From: a virus | Length of the DNA stretch: 44,503 nucleotides | IMG/VR virus record: IMGVR_UViG_3300046006_003927 | Span: 1 to 44,503 of that record | Reading direction: 5' to 3' (one strand) | Shown here: in pieces, positions 25,704 through 33,485 of the stretch | How the letters are laid out: each line of letters starts with the position of its first letter | Position numbering within the stretch: position 1 is the first letter of the stretch | Program-made: the position numbers and the translations under genes | Notes under the pieces: generated by a model | The model's input: the letters and a program-made list of their open reading frames with translations, nothing else | Databases searched by the model: none | Told to the model about the DNA's origin: nothing

Positions 25704-26657
25704 ATGAGTTTTATAGAAATAGACGAAACTGCACAATCTCCAGTAGCACATACTCTCTGGGTGGAGAAGTATAGACCTATTGGACTTGACCAATATGTTG
25801 GAAACGACACACTAAAAGCAAAAATAAAACAATATATCGCGAATAATGATATTCCACATCTGTTGTTTTATGGAAGTGCGGGAACAGGCAAGACGACATT
25901 AGCAAAACTAATTGCTAGCAGCATCAAATGTGATGTAATGTATATCAACGCATCGGATGAAAATGGAATCGAGACGGTTCGCGTAAAAATCAAGAATTTC
26001 GCGTCTACAATTGGATTCAACAATTTGAAGATTATTATATTGGATGAGGCCGACTATTTTACTCCAGCCGGTCAAGCTGGTTTGCGTAATACGATGGAAA
26101 CTTTCAGTGAACATACTAGGTTTATATTAACCGCAAACCATCACGAGAGAATAGTTGACCCGATTATTTCTCGCTGCCAACTATTCTCAATTACTCCACC
26201 GTCGAAAAACGAAGTGGCGATGACGCTATTAAGAATATTGACCGCAGAAAATGTGAAGTTCGAGAAAAAGGACATCGCGTTAATCGTTCAATCTCATTAC
26301 CCAGATATCCGGGCGGTGATAAACACAGCCCAGCGGAATGTGATTAGCGGCGAATTGAAAGTGGCAACGGAGGATGTTGCGCAGGGCGACCTTAAAACGA
26401 AGCTACTGGCACACTTGATGAATAAAGATACGAAACGGGCGTTCACGGACATTCGGCAATTGATGGCGAATAATTCAATCAAAAGTTATTCCGATTTTTA
26501 TACATATATGTACGAACAAGTTGAAGTATATGCACCCGAGAATGTCGTGGAAGTTGTTGTTATTCTGGCCGACAGCCAGTTCCAAGACGCACAGGTTGTA
26601 GACAAGGAAATTTGTTTCGCCGCGTGTATCAGCAAAGTTTTAAATTCAACCAAATAA
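25704..26657 (+). CDS. 44: clamp loader large subunit, gp44-like
   Basis: A 317-residue AAA+ RFC-like ATPase that opens gp45 onto primer-template junctions. WVEKYRPIGLDQYVG, Walker A GSAGTGKTTLAK, Walker B IIILDEADYF, sensor 1 RFILTANH and the SRC motif IISRCQ are all present. It starts one base after the clamp stop. A gp62 partner is not recognisable among the next genes. Confidence 0.93.
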   Translation: MSFIEIDETAQSPVAHTLWVEKYRPIGLDQYVGNDTLKAKIKQYIANNDIPHLLFYGSAGTGKTTLAKLIASSIKCDVMYINASDENGIETVRVKIKNFASTIGFNNLKIIILDEADYFTPAGQAGLRNTMETFSEHTRFILTANHHERIVDPIISRCQLFSITPPSKNEVAMTLLRILTAENVKFEKKDIALIVQSHYPDIRAVINTAQRNVISGELKVATEDVAQGDLKTKLLAHLMNKDTKRAFTDIRQLMANNSIKSYSDFYTYMYEQVEVYAPENVVEVVVILADSQFQDAQVVDKEICFAACISKVLNSTK

Positions 26658-26661
26658 AATT

Positions 26662-27063
26662 ATGTATTCAGCAGTATTATTAGACGAAAAATCTCAACTT
26701 GCTCTATCAGCATGGGCAGATAAAAATATCAAAATCAATGGCGTTAGATTACCCATTGTTGTTCGTGACAATGGTTGGAAAATGATTTGTCATCATATGA
26801 CAATAAAGTTTGGCGGCACTCCCGAGTTTGTTAAACAATATCTTGGCACAGAACAAAACCTTGAAATCACTCATTATGGAATGAGTGACAAGGCTGTTGC
26901 TGTGCGTGTTGTTGGTTTTCATAGTGAAAACAAAATTCCTCATATCACTGTGGCAGTAAATGTTAAAAATGGTGGAAAGCCAGTTGACAGCAACAAAATC
27001 ACTGAATGGCTTACAGTTGAAAAAGGACCAACGCTAAAAGGCGTCGTGACAGAACTACAATGA
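26662..27063 (+). CDS. 2H phosphoesterase-like protein
   Basis: 133 residues with the two diagnostic H-x-T motifs: HMT (H45-T47, in CHHMTIKFGG) and HIT (H94-T96, in PHITVAVN). The 2H fold hydrolyses 2',5' bonds or 2',3'-cyclic phosphates and includes RNA-repair enzymes and the T4 anti-CBASS protein Acb1. The length is close to Acb1, but I cannot see Acb1-specific residues with confidence. Context next to replication genes and upstream of an RNA ligase fits RNA end repair or nucleotide-signal degradation. Confidence 0.75.
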   Translation: MYSAVLLDEKSQLALSAWADKNIKINGVRLPIVVRDNGWKMICHHMTIKFGGTPEFVKQYLGTEQNLEITHYGMSDKAVAVRVVGFHSENKIPHITVAVNVKNGGKPVDSNKITEWLTVEKGPTLKGVVTELQ

Positions 27064-27278
27064 AAATCAACGACGCTGTATTCTTCACAGACAACACAAC
27101 TGTTCGTCTGGAAACTGACAAGGGCAACTTTTATCTCACCGATAAAGGCAAGTTTTATAACATGCATCCGATAAACGTGATGGCAGATGAAATCAAGGTA
27201 GCAGAATTGAAAGAAATCAAATCTGTTGCCAAAAAGGGTGGATATAAAAACGACAAAGAAGTGAAGAAATGGTTATGA
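27060..27278 (+). CDS. hypothetical protein, 72 aa
   Basis: Overlaps the 2H gene by ATGA. A small beta-rich start (DAVFFTDNTTVRLET and NFYLTDKGKFYNM) is followed by a Lys-rich helix. No recognised family. Coupled translation with its neighbours supports it being real. Confidence 0.65.
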   Translation: MKINDAVFFTDNTTVRLETDKGNFYLTDKGKFYNMHPINVMADEIKVAELKEIKSVAKKGGYKNDKEVKKWL

Positions 27279-28177
27279 ATAAAGACAATGTAAGTGGACT
27301 AATTATAGGTTCTCTTGTAGGCGATGCACTTGGAGTACCGGTAGAATTTCGTCCACGGGAAGTTTTGCGTCAAAATCCCGTCGTTGACATGCGTTCGTTT
27401 GGCACACATTTTCAACCAAAAGGAACATGGTCGGATGATGGTTCATTACTTCTTATAACATTGGAGACGCTTATAAACAAGGAACCACCGGTCGAAGCAT
27501 TGAAAAAGTTCGTGAAATGGGTCAACGAGGGATATTGGACTGCACACGGCGACGCATTTGATATTGGAAACACCACAGCAGACGCAATAGCGGGCTTTAT
27601 GCAGCACGGTAAGCCTTCCGCCCCCCATACGCCACAAAGCAACGGAAATGGCGCATTAATGAGGATTGCGCCACTTGCTCTGTTCGTGGATTCAAAGCAT
27701 ACAAAACCGGAAGAGTTATATAAACTCTGTGGAGAATGGTCTGCACTTACCCATGGACATGAAATATCGGCATTTGCCTGCACTTATTATACAATGTTGA
27801 TTTCTCTTATTCTAAGTGGATGTTCATTGTCGGAGGCTCACTTGTATACTTGCTCATTGACTGAAAAATTCGCACCAAAAGAATTTGATAGATTATTGAG
27901 TTCGATAAAGCACATCTCAGATTACAACCTAGAAGATATAAAGTCTGATGGGTATTGTCTACACACACTGGAAGCGGCAGTTTGGGCAGCATTCAATAGT
28001 CCATCTTACAAAGACAGTGTGTTGATGGCAGTAAATATGGGAGAAGACACGGACACGACTGCGAGCGTGTGTGGAGGAATCTTGGGGGCATATTATGGAA
28101 AATCTGCAATACCTAAAGAATGGGTACAATCTCTGGCAAGACTAAATGATATTGAAAACTTAATCGCAAAAATATGA
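27275..28177 (+). CDS. ADP-ribosylglycohydrolase
   Basis: The start at 27275 overlaps the previous stop as ATGA; another ATG lies 6 bases upstream. The protein has 300 residues of the DraG/ARH family, which removes ADP-ribose from proteins or nucleic acids. Metal ligands: GTWSDDGS near residue 50 and GEDTDTTAS near residue 255, plus the N-terminal GSLVGDALGVPVEF typical of the family. A phage ADP-ribosyltransferase-like gene lies at 40079-41641, so the phage may both add and remove ADP-ribose, or this may counter host ADP-ribosylating defences. Confidence 0.9.
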   Translation: MNKDNVSGLIIGSLVGDALGVPVEFRPREVLRQNPVVDMRSFGTHFQPKGTWSDDGSLLLITLETLINKEPPVEALKKFVKWVNEGYWTAHGDAFDIGNTTADAIAGFMQHGKPSAPHTPQSNGNGALMRIAPLALFVDSKHTKPEELYKLCGEWSALTHGHEISAFACTYYTMLISLILSGCSLSEAHLYTCSLTEKFAPKEFDRLLSSIKHISDYNLEDIKSDGYCLHTLEAAVWAAFNSPSYKDSVLMAVNMGEDTDTTASVCGGILGAYYGKSAIPKEWVQSLARLNDIENLIAKI

Positions 28178-28473
28178 AATCTAAACTTGACCAAATGTAC
28201 AATGAGATTGAAACCGGATGGAATGTCGGTCTAAAAAAGCTTAGAGAAGGAAGCACCCCCTTGACCGAAAGCGCACGAAAGTCGATAGAAGAAACAAGAA
28301 ATAACGTTGTGGAAGACATGCGCGATGCAAACATATATAGACACATTGGAGTTCCGGGTGCAGCGGAATCTTCGGACCCCGGCGATGATATTGAACATTG
28401 GCAAGAAATATATGACTGGTGTTCTCGAATATTATCTATAATAGACGAAATGTTAGCACATAAAACTATATGA
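28174..28473 (+). CDS. hypothetical protein, 99 aa
   Basis: ATGA overlap with the glycohydrolase. Predominantly helical and charged, with C-terminal EHWQEIYDWCSRILSIIDEML. No recognised motif. Operon position is the only context. Confidence 0.65.
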   Translation: MKSKLDQMYNEIETGWNVGLKKLREGSTPLTESARKSIEETRNNVVEDMRDANIYRHIGVPGAAESSDPGDDIEHWQEIYDWCSRILSIIDEMLAHKTI

Positions 28474-28727
28474 ATCGTCGTAGATTTCTAACAACATTGT
28501 TTGGGTTGGCAGCGGCTCCTGTTATAGTAGCGAGAGTATTGTCGGCACCACCCAAGCCGACATTATTGGCTTTCAAAGGAAAGCGGTTTATGGAGACTGG
28601 ATATGTATATGCTCCATACATTCCAATGCTTATTACACCGATGATAGATATAAAACCAATGAGAAACTCACCACTCGGTAAAGTATTTTACATGAATAAG
28701 TATTATACAAAACATACAACCTTGTGA
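28470..28727 (+). CDS. small protein with twin-arginine-type signal
   Basis: 85 residues, ATGA overlap upstream and GTGA overlap downstream. The N-terminus MNRRRFLTTLFGLAAAPVI has an RRxFL motif, a hydrophobic core and an Ala-rich end (VLSAP), as in Tat signal peptides. The remaining 55 residues contain VYAPYIPMLITPMID and KVFYMNKYYTK, which recall C-terminal strands of some phage capsid proteins; that likeness is weak. A Tat-exported or membrane-anchored phage peptide would be unusual. Confidence 0.6.
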   Translation: MNRRRFLTTLFGLAAAPVIVARVLSAPPKPTLLAFKGKRFMETGYVYAPYIPMLITPMIDIKPMRNSPLGKVFYMNKYYTKHTTL

Positions 28728-29023
28728 TTACTGTCGTAAACAAATACAAACACACTCCAACACCAAATGATATTTATATTGGTCGCGGCTCTGCATTTGG
28801 AAATCCATATGTGATTGGCAGTGAATATACACGAGATAAAGCAGTGGATGCATATTGTACATACTTGAATGCCAAGCGGCAATATAATGCACAATTTAGA
28901 CATGAACTGCAAAAGATTGCCGACAAAGCAAAGATAAGTGACATAAACCTCGTGTGTTATTGCAAGCCACAAAGATGTCATGGAGATATTTTGAAAGAAT
29001 TGTTAGAGTCGGAGTATTTATAG
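28724..29023 (+). CDS. DUF4326 protein
   Basis: 99 residues, GTG start overlapping the previous stop. IYIGRGSAFGNPYVIG, RDKAVDAYCTYL, and the C-terminal LVCYCKPQRCHGDIL with conserved Cys/His are the DUF4326 signature. The family is widespread in phages; no established activity. The cysteine cluster suggests metal binding. Confidence 0.85.
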   Translation: MITVVNKYKHTPTPNDIYIGRGSAFGNPYVIGSEYTRDKAVDAYCTYLNAKRQYNAQFRHELQKIADKAKISDINLVCYCKPQRCHGDILKELLESEYL

Positions 29024-29043
29024 AAATATTTCTTTATTATATA

Positions 29044-29071
29044 TTGACAATTTCAATATTTGAAACATAGT
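29044..29071 (+). promoter_or_regulatory. sigma70-like promoter
   Basis: TTGACA at 29044-29049, a 16-bp spacer, CATAGT at 29066-29071. The same CATAGT -10 variant recurs at 32238. Confidence 0.55.
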
Positions 29072-29127
29072 TATACTTCGAAGTCACCATTGTGGTGCTA
29101 GTAACTAAAATAACAAAAGGTTGAAAT

Positions 29128-30039
29128 ATGTCATATAAACATGGTATTGGTATGTCCGTTTGCATAAATGGACGAGCAACAAAGGAATATTCTAAAGATG
29201 GAACTTCCTTTATAGAAGCAAGGCATGGTACTAATTATACCGTGAAACTCAAAAACGATAATGGCTATAAAGTAATGGCTGTATTGTCGGTAGATGGATT
29301 GGATGTTGTTACAGGCAAACCAGCCGAAGACAGTAACAAAGGCTATATTCTTGATCCATACAGCAGTGTAGAAATAAAAGGCTACAGAATCAGCGACAAA
29401 GAATCTGCGGCATTTATTTTTACAAGCAAAGGCAAGAGTTATGTACAACAAACAAGCGGAGATGCCAGAAATTCTGGTGTAATTGGTGTAAGAGTATTTG
29501 GTGAAAAATCAAAACCTCAACCAATTTCGCAACCATATCCGGTGAGTCCGTGGAATCCATTTCCATATTCAATATCTTATGCAACAGGTAGTGGTTTTAC
29601 GCAAACATATACAAACTATGTTTCTACGGGCGGTACAACTACTTGTGCAACAAATGCCGCAACATACACCACATCCAACAATACTCTTGGATGTTATGGA
29701 ACAAATGCCGCAACATTTACTACCGAAACCGCAATCACAAGCAGAAATCTCGGACTAAATACCAGATCGGCAATATCAAATACATTTGATACTCCGTTGA
29801 GTTACAAACAATTTGACACTGGTACTGGTTGGGGCAAAAAGTTGGACGACAGAGTAAAAAAAGAATACTTTGATAAAGGAGAACTTCTTGCCGAGATTGT
29901 GTCTTATTATGCTTCACGCGAAGCATTGGAAACTATGGGAATTGATTTGTCTGATAGTCCAAGAGTTACCGAAGAAGAAAAAAAGCCACAGGCATTTGGT
30001 AGCAAATATTGCCAACCACCAACTGGATGGGTCGGCTAA
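29128..30039 (+). CDS. conserved protein of unknown function, 303 aa
   Basis: The N-terminal 130 residues show the pattern VLSVDGLDVVTGKPA, GYILDPYSSVEIKGYR and AAFIFTSKG, which I recognise from a widespread uncharacterised protein of bacteria and viruses. The middle is a Thr/Asn/Ala-rich low-complexity segment with two CATNAATYTT/CYGTNAATFTT copies. The C-terminus is helical and acidic. One of the few genes with a plausible weak Shine-Dalgarno (AAAGG 9 nt upstream). Confidence 0.75.
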   Translation: MSYKHGIGMSVCINGRATKEYSKDGTSFIEARHGTNYTVKLKNDNGYKVMAVLSVDGLDVVTGKPAEDSNKGYILDPYSSVEIKGYRISDKESAAFIFTSKGKSYVQQTSGDARNSGVIGVRVFGEKSKPQPISQPYPVSPWNPFPYSISYATGSGFTQTYTNYVSTGGTTTCATNAATYTTSNNTLGCYGTNAATFTTETAITSRNLGLNTRSAISNTFDTPLSYKQFDTGTGWGKKLDDRVKKEYFDKGELLAEIVSYYASREALETMGIDLSDSPRVTEEEKKPQAFGSKYCQPPTGWVG

Positions 30040-30068
30040 AAAATAAACAATCAAATACAAAACTTTAT

Positions 30069-30761
30069 ATGAAAAAAATTATTCACGCACTAACAATCAT
30101 CGACAAATCAAGCAGTATGAATCCTTATCGCTCTCGTACCATTGAAGGGATCAATGAAAATATCAACGCTCTCAAAAAAGAAGTAGATGCCGACACGGAC
30201 ATTCTTAATACTCAACTTCAATTCAGTGCAACTGGAAATTCTTGGGGATGGAATGGGGGAGCAAAAACCCAAGAAACGGACTTAAAGTTTGTTCGGGTTG
30301 GTCAAAAGGTACAAGAATTGACGGATATGACCAATGAACAATATGAACCAGCGGGCGGCACTCCATTACTTGATGCTATTGGTCTTGGTATTGAAAAAGT
30401 AAAAGATTTCCACGGTGACAAGCTCGGTGAAGATAATCTCAAGATCATTGTGACAATCTTTACTGACGGAGAAGAAAACTCGTCCATCAAGCATGATCGC
30501 GCAAGTATCAAGAAGATGATTGATCATTTTCAATCTGATGGAAAGTGGACTTTCACTTTCGTTGGCTGTGGATCGTTTGATAATGTAGCGGCAACATCTG
30601 CTGCTATGGGGATAAATGCCGCCAATACGATTGCAGTCGCTGACAGTGACGCAGGAAGATCAGTTGCCAATGCTAAAATTGCAACCTCATATACAAACTA
30701 TGTAAGGTCTGCAAAATTGGGAGTGGTTGACAACGACCTGTTTACAGAAAAAAGTCTATAA
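30069..30761 (+). CDS. von Willebrand factor A domain protein
   Basis: 230 residues from the ATG at 30069. The MIDAS metal site is complete: DKSSSM (DxSxS), the Thr of GGTPLLDA, and the Asp of FTDGEEN. A TerY-like single vWA domain that binds partner proteins through a divalent metal. Its partner is not evident. A terminator follows. Confidence 0.85.
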   Translation: MKKIIHALTIIDKSSSMNPYRSRTIEGINENINALKKEVDADTDILNTQLQFSATGNSWGWNGGAKTQETDLKFVRVGQKVQELTDMTNEQYEPAGGTPLLDAIGLGIEKVKDFHGDKLGEDNLKIIVTIFTDGEENSSIKHDRASIKKMIDHFQSDGKWTFTFVGCGSFDNVAATSAAMGINAANTIAVADSDAGRSVANAKIATSYTNYVRSAKLGVVDNDLFTEKSL

Positions 30762-30765
30762 TACG

Positions 30766-30791
30766 AAAACCCACCTTTCGGTGGGTTTTTT
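30766..30791 (+). terminator. rho-independent terminator
   Basis: AAAACCCACC, a TTTC loop, GGTGGGTTTTTT. It separates the vWA gene from the RNA-ligase promoter that starts 2 nt later. Confidence 0.9.
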
Positions 30792-30792
30792 A

Positions 30793-30820
30793 TTGACTTA
30801 TTGTTATTTTGGTTCATGGT
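30793..30820 (+). promoter_or_regulatory. sigma70-like promoter for the RNA ligase
   Basis: TTGACT at 30793-30798, a 16-bp spacer, CATGGT at 30815-30820. The ligase ATG at 30830 leaves a leader of only a few bases. Confidence 0.45.
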
Positions 30821-30829
30821 AATACAATT

Positions 30830-31855
30830 ATGAGTGAACGTAAATTAGCATCAATCCAGAAAATAACGGAAATCCTACCAATTGACGGTGCGGATAAGAT
30901 TGTGTGTGTAAAAATTCTGGGGTGGCAATGCGTGGCACTAAAGACTGAATTCAAAGTTAATGACCTTTGTGTTTTTTTTGAAATAGATAGTGTTCTTCCC
31001 ATCGCACAATGGAATGATCATTTGAGAAAAGAACCAAACAAGCAATTGCGTATAAAAACTATACGTTTGAGAGGCACATTGAGTCAAGGTCTTGCCATGC
31101 CACTTTCTATTCTTCCAGACGGACAATATGAAGTAGGTCAAGATGTTACACAATTGGTTGGCGTAACCAAATATGAACCATTTGTTCCAGCACATCTATC
31201 TGGTGTGGCCAAAGGAAACTTTCCAGCATTTTTACACAAAACCGATGAACCTCGTTTACAATCCAGCCCTAATGTCTTACAAGAAGCCATTGACAAAAAT
31301 CTTGTGCTTGTTGGCACACTCAAAATGGACGGTACAAGTTTTACTGCGTATCGAAGAGACGCTGATTTTGGCGTGTGTTCTCGCAACTTGGATTTGACGC
31401 AAACAGAGGACAATGCTCATTGGAAGATGGCTCGCAAGATCAAACTTGAAGAAATTCTTCGCAGTGAATCTCGCAATCTTTGTGTACAAGGTGAAATGGT
31501 TGGTCCCGGTATTCAAGCCAACCGTCTTGGATTCAAAGAAGTTGAACTGCATTTATTCAATTTGTATGACATCGACACAGGCAAGTATTTTAGTCATAAC
31601 GAATTGATTGAATTTGGAAAGAAGCACAATATAAAAGTTGTTGAAACACTTAGTGTTATTCAGTTTAGTAATGATATGGCACCCAGAGATGTTAATTATC
31701 TTTTGAACATTGCCAATGAGCTAAACTATTCCAACGGCACTCCCGCAGAAGGTATTGTTTGGCGTCCAACCGTTGAAACATACAGCGAAGTTCTTAAAGG
31801 TCGCATGAGTTTCAAGACCATCAGTAACCGTTACTTGGAAAAATACAAAGAATGA
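30830..31855 (+). CDS. RNA ligase, DRB0094 (Rnl5) family
   Basis: 341 residues from the ATG at 30830. An N-terminal OB-like domain (LPIDGADKIVCVKILGW, VFFEIDSVLP) precedes the nucleotidyltransferase. Motif I K165-x-D-G (LKMDGTSF), the SRN segment, motif III GEMVGPG, motif IV EGIVWRP and motif V MSFKTIS are all present. This matches the Deinococcus-type ligase that seals 3'-OH/5'-PO4 RNA ends. With the 5'-kinase and 2H phosphoesterase it could rebuild cleaved tRNAs. Confidence 0.92.
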   Translation: MSERKLASIQKITEILPIDGADKIVCVKILGWQCVALKTEFKVNDLCVFFEIDSVLPIAQWNDHLRKEPNKQLRIKTIRLRGTLSQGLAMPLSILPDGQYEVGQDVTQLVGVTKYEPFVPAHLSGVAKGNFPAFLHKTDEPRLQSSPNVLQEAIDKNLVLVGTLKMDGTSFTAYRRDADFGVCSRNLDLTQTEDNAHWKMARKIKLEEILRSESRNLCVQGEMVGPGIQANRLGFKEVELHLFNLYDIDTGKYFSHNELIEFGKKHNIKVVETLSVIQFSNDMAPRDVNYLLNIANELNYSNGTPAEGIVWRPTVETYSEVLKGRMSFKTISNRYLEKYKE

Positions 31856-32106
31856 AAACTTATAAAGGTTTTATCTTTGGACCAAATAAAATACCCAAGA
31901 AAGGCGATGCTTTGCTTTGGGTAATAGGAGACAGAGTGATCAATGGCGAGTGGCATCTGAAGGTTTCAGCCGACAATCTCACCGCCGTTGTTCCATATAC
32001 AGGCCAAACTGTTTATAACCTGCGTGCTGCTCCTTATGAGATGGGCCATGATTATAATGATGTGCTGAAAAGGGTCGAAGCGACTCTTGGCAATCAAACA
32101 TACTAA
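31852..32106 (+). CDS. hypothetical protein, 84 aa
   Basis: ATGA overlap with the RNA ligase. Beta-rich (YKGFIFGPN, LLWVIGDRVINGEW) with no recognised domain. Tight coupling suggests a role linked to the ligase, but nothing else supports it. Confidence 0.65.
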   Translation: MKTYKGFIFGPNKIPKKGDALLWVIGDRVINGEWHLKVSADNLTAVVPYTGQTVYNLRAAPYEMGHDYNDVLKRVEATLGNQTY

Positions 32107-32214
32107 CAAATATCTCTTCATGATATTATGAGCACTGAATTGCATGTAAAGTTGTTATAATAAGTGATTTATGTAAAAAAATGCAAAAAAGATGATATTT
32201 TTCGAAAAAAGTGT

Positions 32215-32243
32215 TTGACAATTCATTTTTTTCCATACATAGT
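32215..32243 (+). promoter_or_regulatory. sigma70-like promoter for a short gene
   Basis: TTGACA at 32215-32220, a 17-bp spacer, CATAGT at 32238-32243, then TATTTATTAAATAAC. It drives an isolated 43-codon frame. Confidence 0.6.
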
Positions 32244-32276
32244 TCTATTTATTAAATAACAGTAATAACAAATTCA

Positions 32277-32408
32277 ATGAGACATTATTCAATCAAATCG
32301 CAATCCGTGACCTCCAAGTGGAGTGTGCGCTTTAATGCGACACAACCTACACTCGGAGCCAATGAAGGCGACTTGTTGGGTGGTCCGGTTGAGGAAAAGA
32401 TTTTCTAA
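32277..32408 (+). CDS. short protein, 43 aa
   Basis: An ATG at 32277 opens a 43-codon frame (MRHYSIKSQS...GPVEEKIF). It has its own promoter 34 nt upstream and a hairpin terminator 26 nt downstream, so it is a complete transcription unit. No SD is visible. The sequence is not recognised. It could be an early host-takeover peptide, or the transcript could act as RNA. Confidence 0.5.
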   Translation: MRHYSIKSQSVTSKWSVRFNATQPTLGANEGDLLGGPVEEKIF

Positions 32409-32434
32409 ATAAAAATCAAATCCAAAACCTCCGG

Positions 32435-32466
32435 AACCACCCTCTAAAAAAGAAGGTGGTTTTTTA
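32435..32466 (+). terminator. terminator after the 43-aa frame
   Basis: AACCACC pairs with GGTGGTT across a 13-nt A-rich loop, followed by TTTTT. Confidence 0.7.
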
Positions 32467-32585
32467 ATTTTAGGGAAAGTAAGTAAGAAAAAGTTTGACA
32501 GAAGATAAAAAAGAGTCAAGGTGACAGAAGATAAGAAAAAGAAAGGGTAGCGAAAGAGAAAGTTAAAAAAAGTTCGAAAAGATAG
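32467..32585 (+). other. purine-rich non-coding stretch
   Basis: The + strand is almost all A and G, with two copies of TGACAGAAGATAA (about 32493 and 32522). No reading frame or fold was seen. It precedes the promoter of the RNA array. Confidence 0.5.
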
Positions 32586-32613
32586 TTGACAGCGAAAGAT
32601 AAAAGAGTAAGAT
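32586..32613 (+). promoter_or_regulatory. sigma70-like promoter upstream of the RNA array
   Basis: TTGACA at 32586-32591, a 16-bp spacer, TAAGAT at 32608-32613. No coding frame follows, so it probably drives the leader RNA and tRNAs. Confidence 0.6.
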
Positions 32614-32713
32614 GGTCAGCGTTGTAGTAGCAAAGGCGAAACAACAAAAAGTTTTTTCACAGTACAATTTTGACAGGTAAAAGCGCACCTAGAAAGCGTG
32701 CTAAAATAGCCAC

Positions 32714-32735
32714 CGGCCCATTTAGGGACCGTTTT
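32714..32735 (+). terminator. possible attenuator hairpin in array leader
   Basis: CGGCCC, an ATTTA loop, GGGACCG (one bulged A), then TTTT. It lies between the array promoter and the first tRNA. Confidence 0.45.
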
Positions 32736-32828
32736 GTGGGAATCAATATCAATAAGTTCAGGTAGGGTTGAGGTTAGAGTGAGTAACTTTATTGTGAGGC
32801 CGAAGTATAAGTTATTTTTAATAAAGTT

Positions 32829-32878
32829 GGAGAGATCAACAATAAGATACGCAAGTAGCGTATTGAGTTGGCCTCTCC
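32829..32878 (+). ncRNA. structured leader hairpin before the tRNA array
   Basis: Three nested helices: GGAGAG/CTCTCC, CAAC/GTTG and TACGC/GCGTA with an AAGTA loop. It is a compact 50-nt stem with internal loops, 50 nt upstream of the first tRNA. Function unknown. Confidence 0.5.
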
Positions 32879-32928
32879 TAACAATTTCAAGTCGTTCTAC
32901 TGACCGACTCTAAATAAATCAGTTATAT

Positions 32929-33007
32929 GGAAGTCAAGCTATTCGGGACGGGCACCTCCCTCTTAAGGAGAACATTCGTGTGGGTTCAACTCCCACGGCT
33001 TCCACCA
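32929..33007 (+). tRNA. tRNA-Lys(CTT)
   Basis: Acceptor GGAAGTC/GGCTTCC with A73 and encoded CCA. The anticodon loop CTCTTAA gives CTT. T-arm GTGGG-TTCAACT-CCCAC. One C-A mismatch tops the anticodon stem. The variable loop (8 nt) matches that of the tRNA-Lys(TTT) at 35664. Confidence 0.8.
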
Positions 33008-33045
33008 TTTTTTCAAAATAATTGATGTTATGTGAGTATATATTA

Positions 33046-33053
33046 TATTTATT
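33046..33053 (+). promoter_or_regulatory. TATTTATT box (putative late promoter)
   Basis: TATTTATT within TATTATATTTATTTTT, 15 nt before the holin-like start. One base differs from the TATTTATA form. Confidence 0.4.
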
Positions 33054-33068
33054 TTTACACATCAAATT

Positions 33069-33401
33069 ATGAACGACCATAAAGATTTACTTGGAGAATT
33101 TCTGTCCGGTGGATGGATTGTAGCAATAATCGGAGCAGCGGGTATGATAGCAAGATTGCTGACCGACGATGTAAAGATTACACTGATGCAACAAGTTAAA
33201 AGAATACTTGCCGCATCAATATGTTCTGTCATTACATGGTTTTTATTAGAAAATGTAGATTTAAGTAGTCTGACTAAAGCCGTAACATACGGAGTAGTTG
33301 GAGTAATCAGTCCAGAAATTTTAGAAGGTTTGTCGAAGTTGGGAAAGAGTTTTGCAAAAAATCCTTTCAAATTCTTCAGGCGGACAAAAAAGATTGAGTA
33401 A
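33069..33401 (+). CDS. holin-like membrane protein
   Basis: 110 residues with three hydrophobic segments (WIVAIIGAAGMIARLL, ILAASICSVITWFLL, AVTYGVVGVISPEIL) and a basic C-terminal tail (FKFFRRTKKIE). This layout and the GGWIVAIIGAAGMIARLL start resemble the HP1/LydA-type class of phage holins. A late box precedes it. No endolysin is adjacent, so the lysis role is inferred. Confidence 0.65.
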   Translation: MNDHKDLLGEFLSGGWIVAIIGAAGMIARLLTDDVKITLMQQVKRILAASICSVITWFLLENVDLSSLTKAVTYGVVGVISPEILEGLSKLGKSFAKNPFKFFRRTKKIE

Positions 33402-33405
33402 TAGT

Positions 33406-33482
33406 GCGGGGTTGATGTTTAACGGTTAGCATACGAGTTTTCCAAACTTGATGTGGGGGTTCGAATCCCCCACCCCGCTCCA
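33406..33482 (+). tRNA. tRNA-Gly(TCC)
   Basis: Acceptor GCGGGGT/ACCCCGC, T73, CCA. Anticodon arm CGAGT-TTTCCAA-ACTTG. T-arm GGGGG-TTCGAAT-CCCCC. Complete cloverleaf. Confidence 0.93.
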
Positions 33483-33485
33483 ATT

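Noticed and set aside
26662-27063. Gene after gp44 considered as the gp62 clamp-loader subunit because of position
   Set aside because: It carries two H-x-T motifs of a 2H phosphoesterase and lacks any similarity to gp62.
28770-28777. TATTTATA inside the DUF4326 gene as a late promoter
   Set aside because: It is internal to a coding region with no suitably placed start downstream; counted as chance in A/T-rich DNA.
32671-32706. TTGACA near 32671 considered as a second array promoter
   Set aside because: The only TAAAAT lies 26 bp away, too far for a -35/-10 pair.
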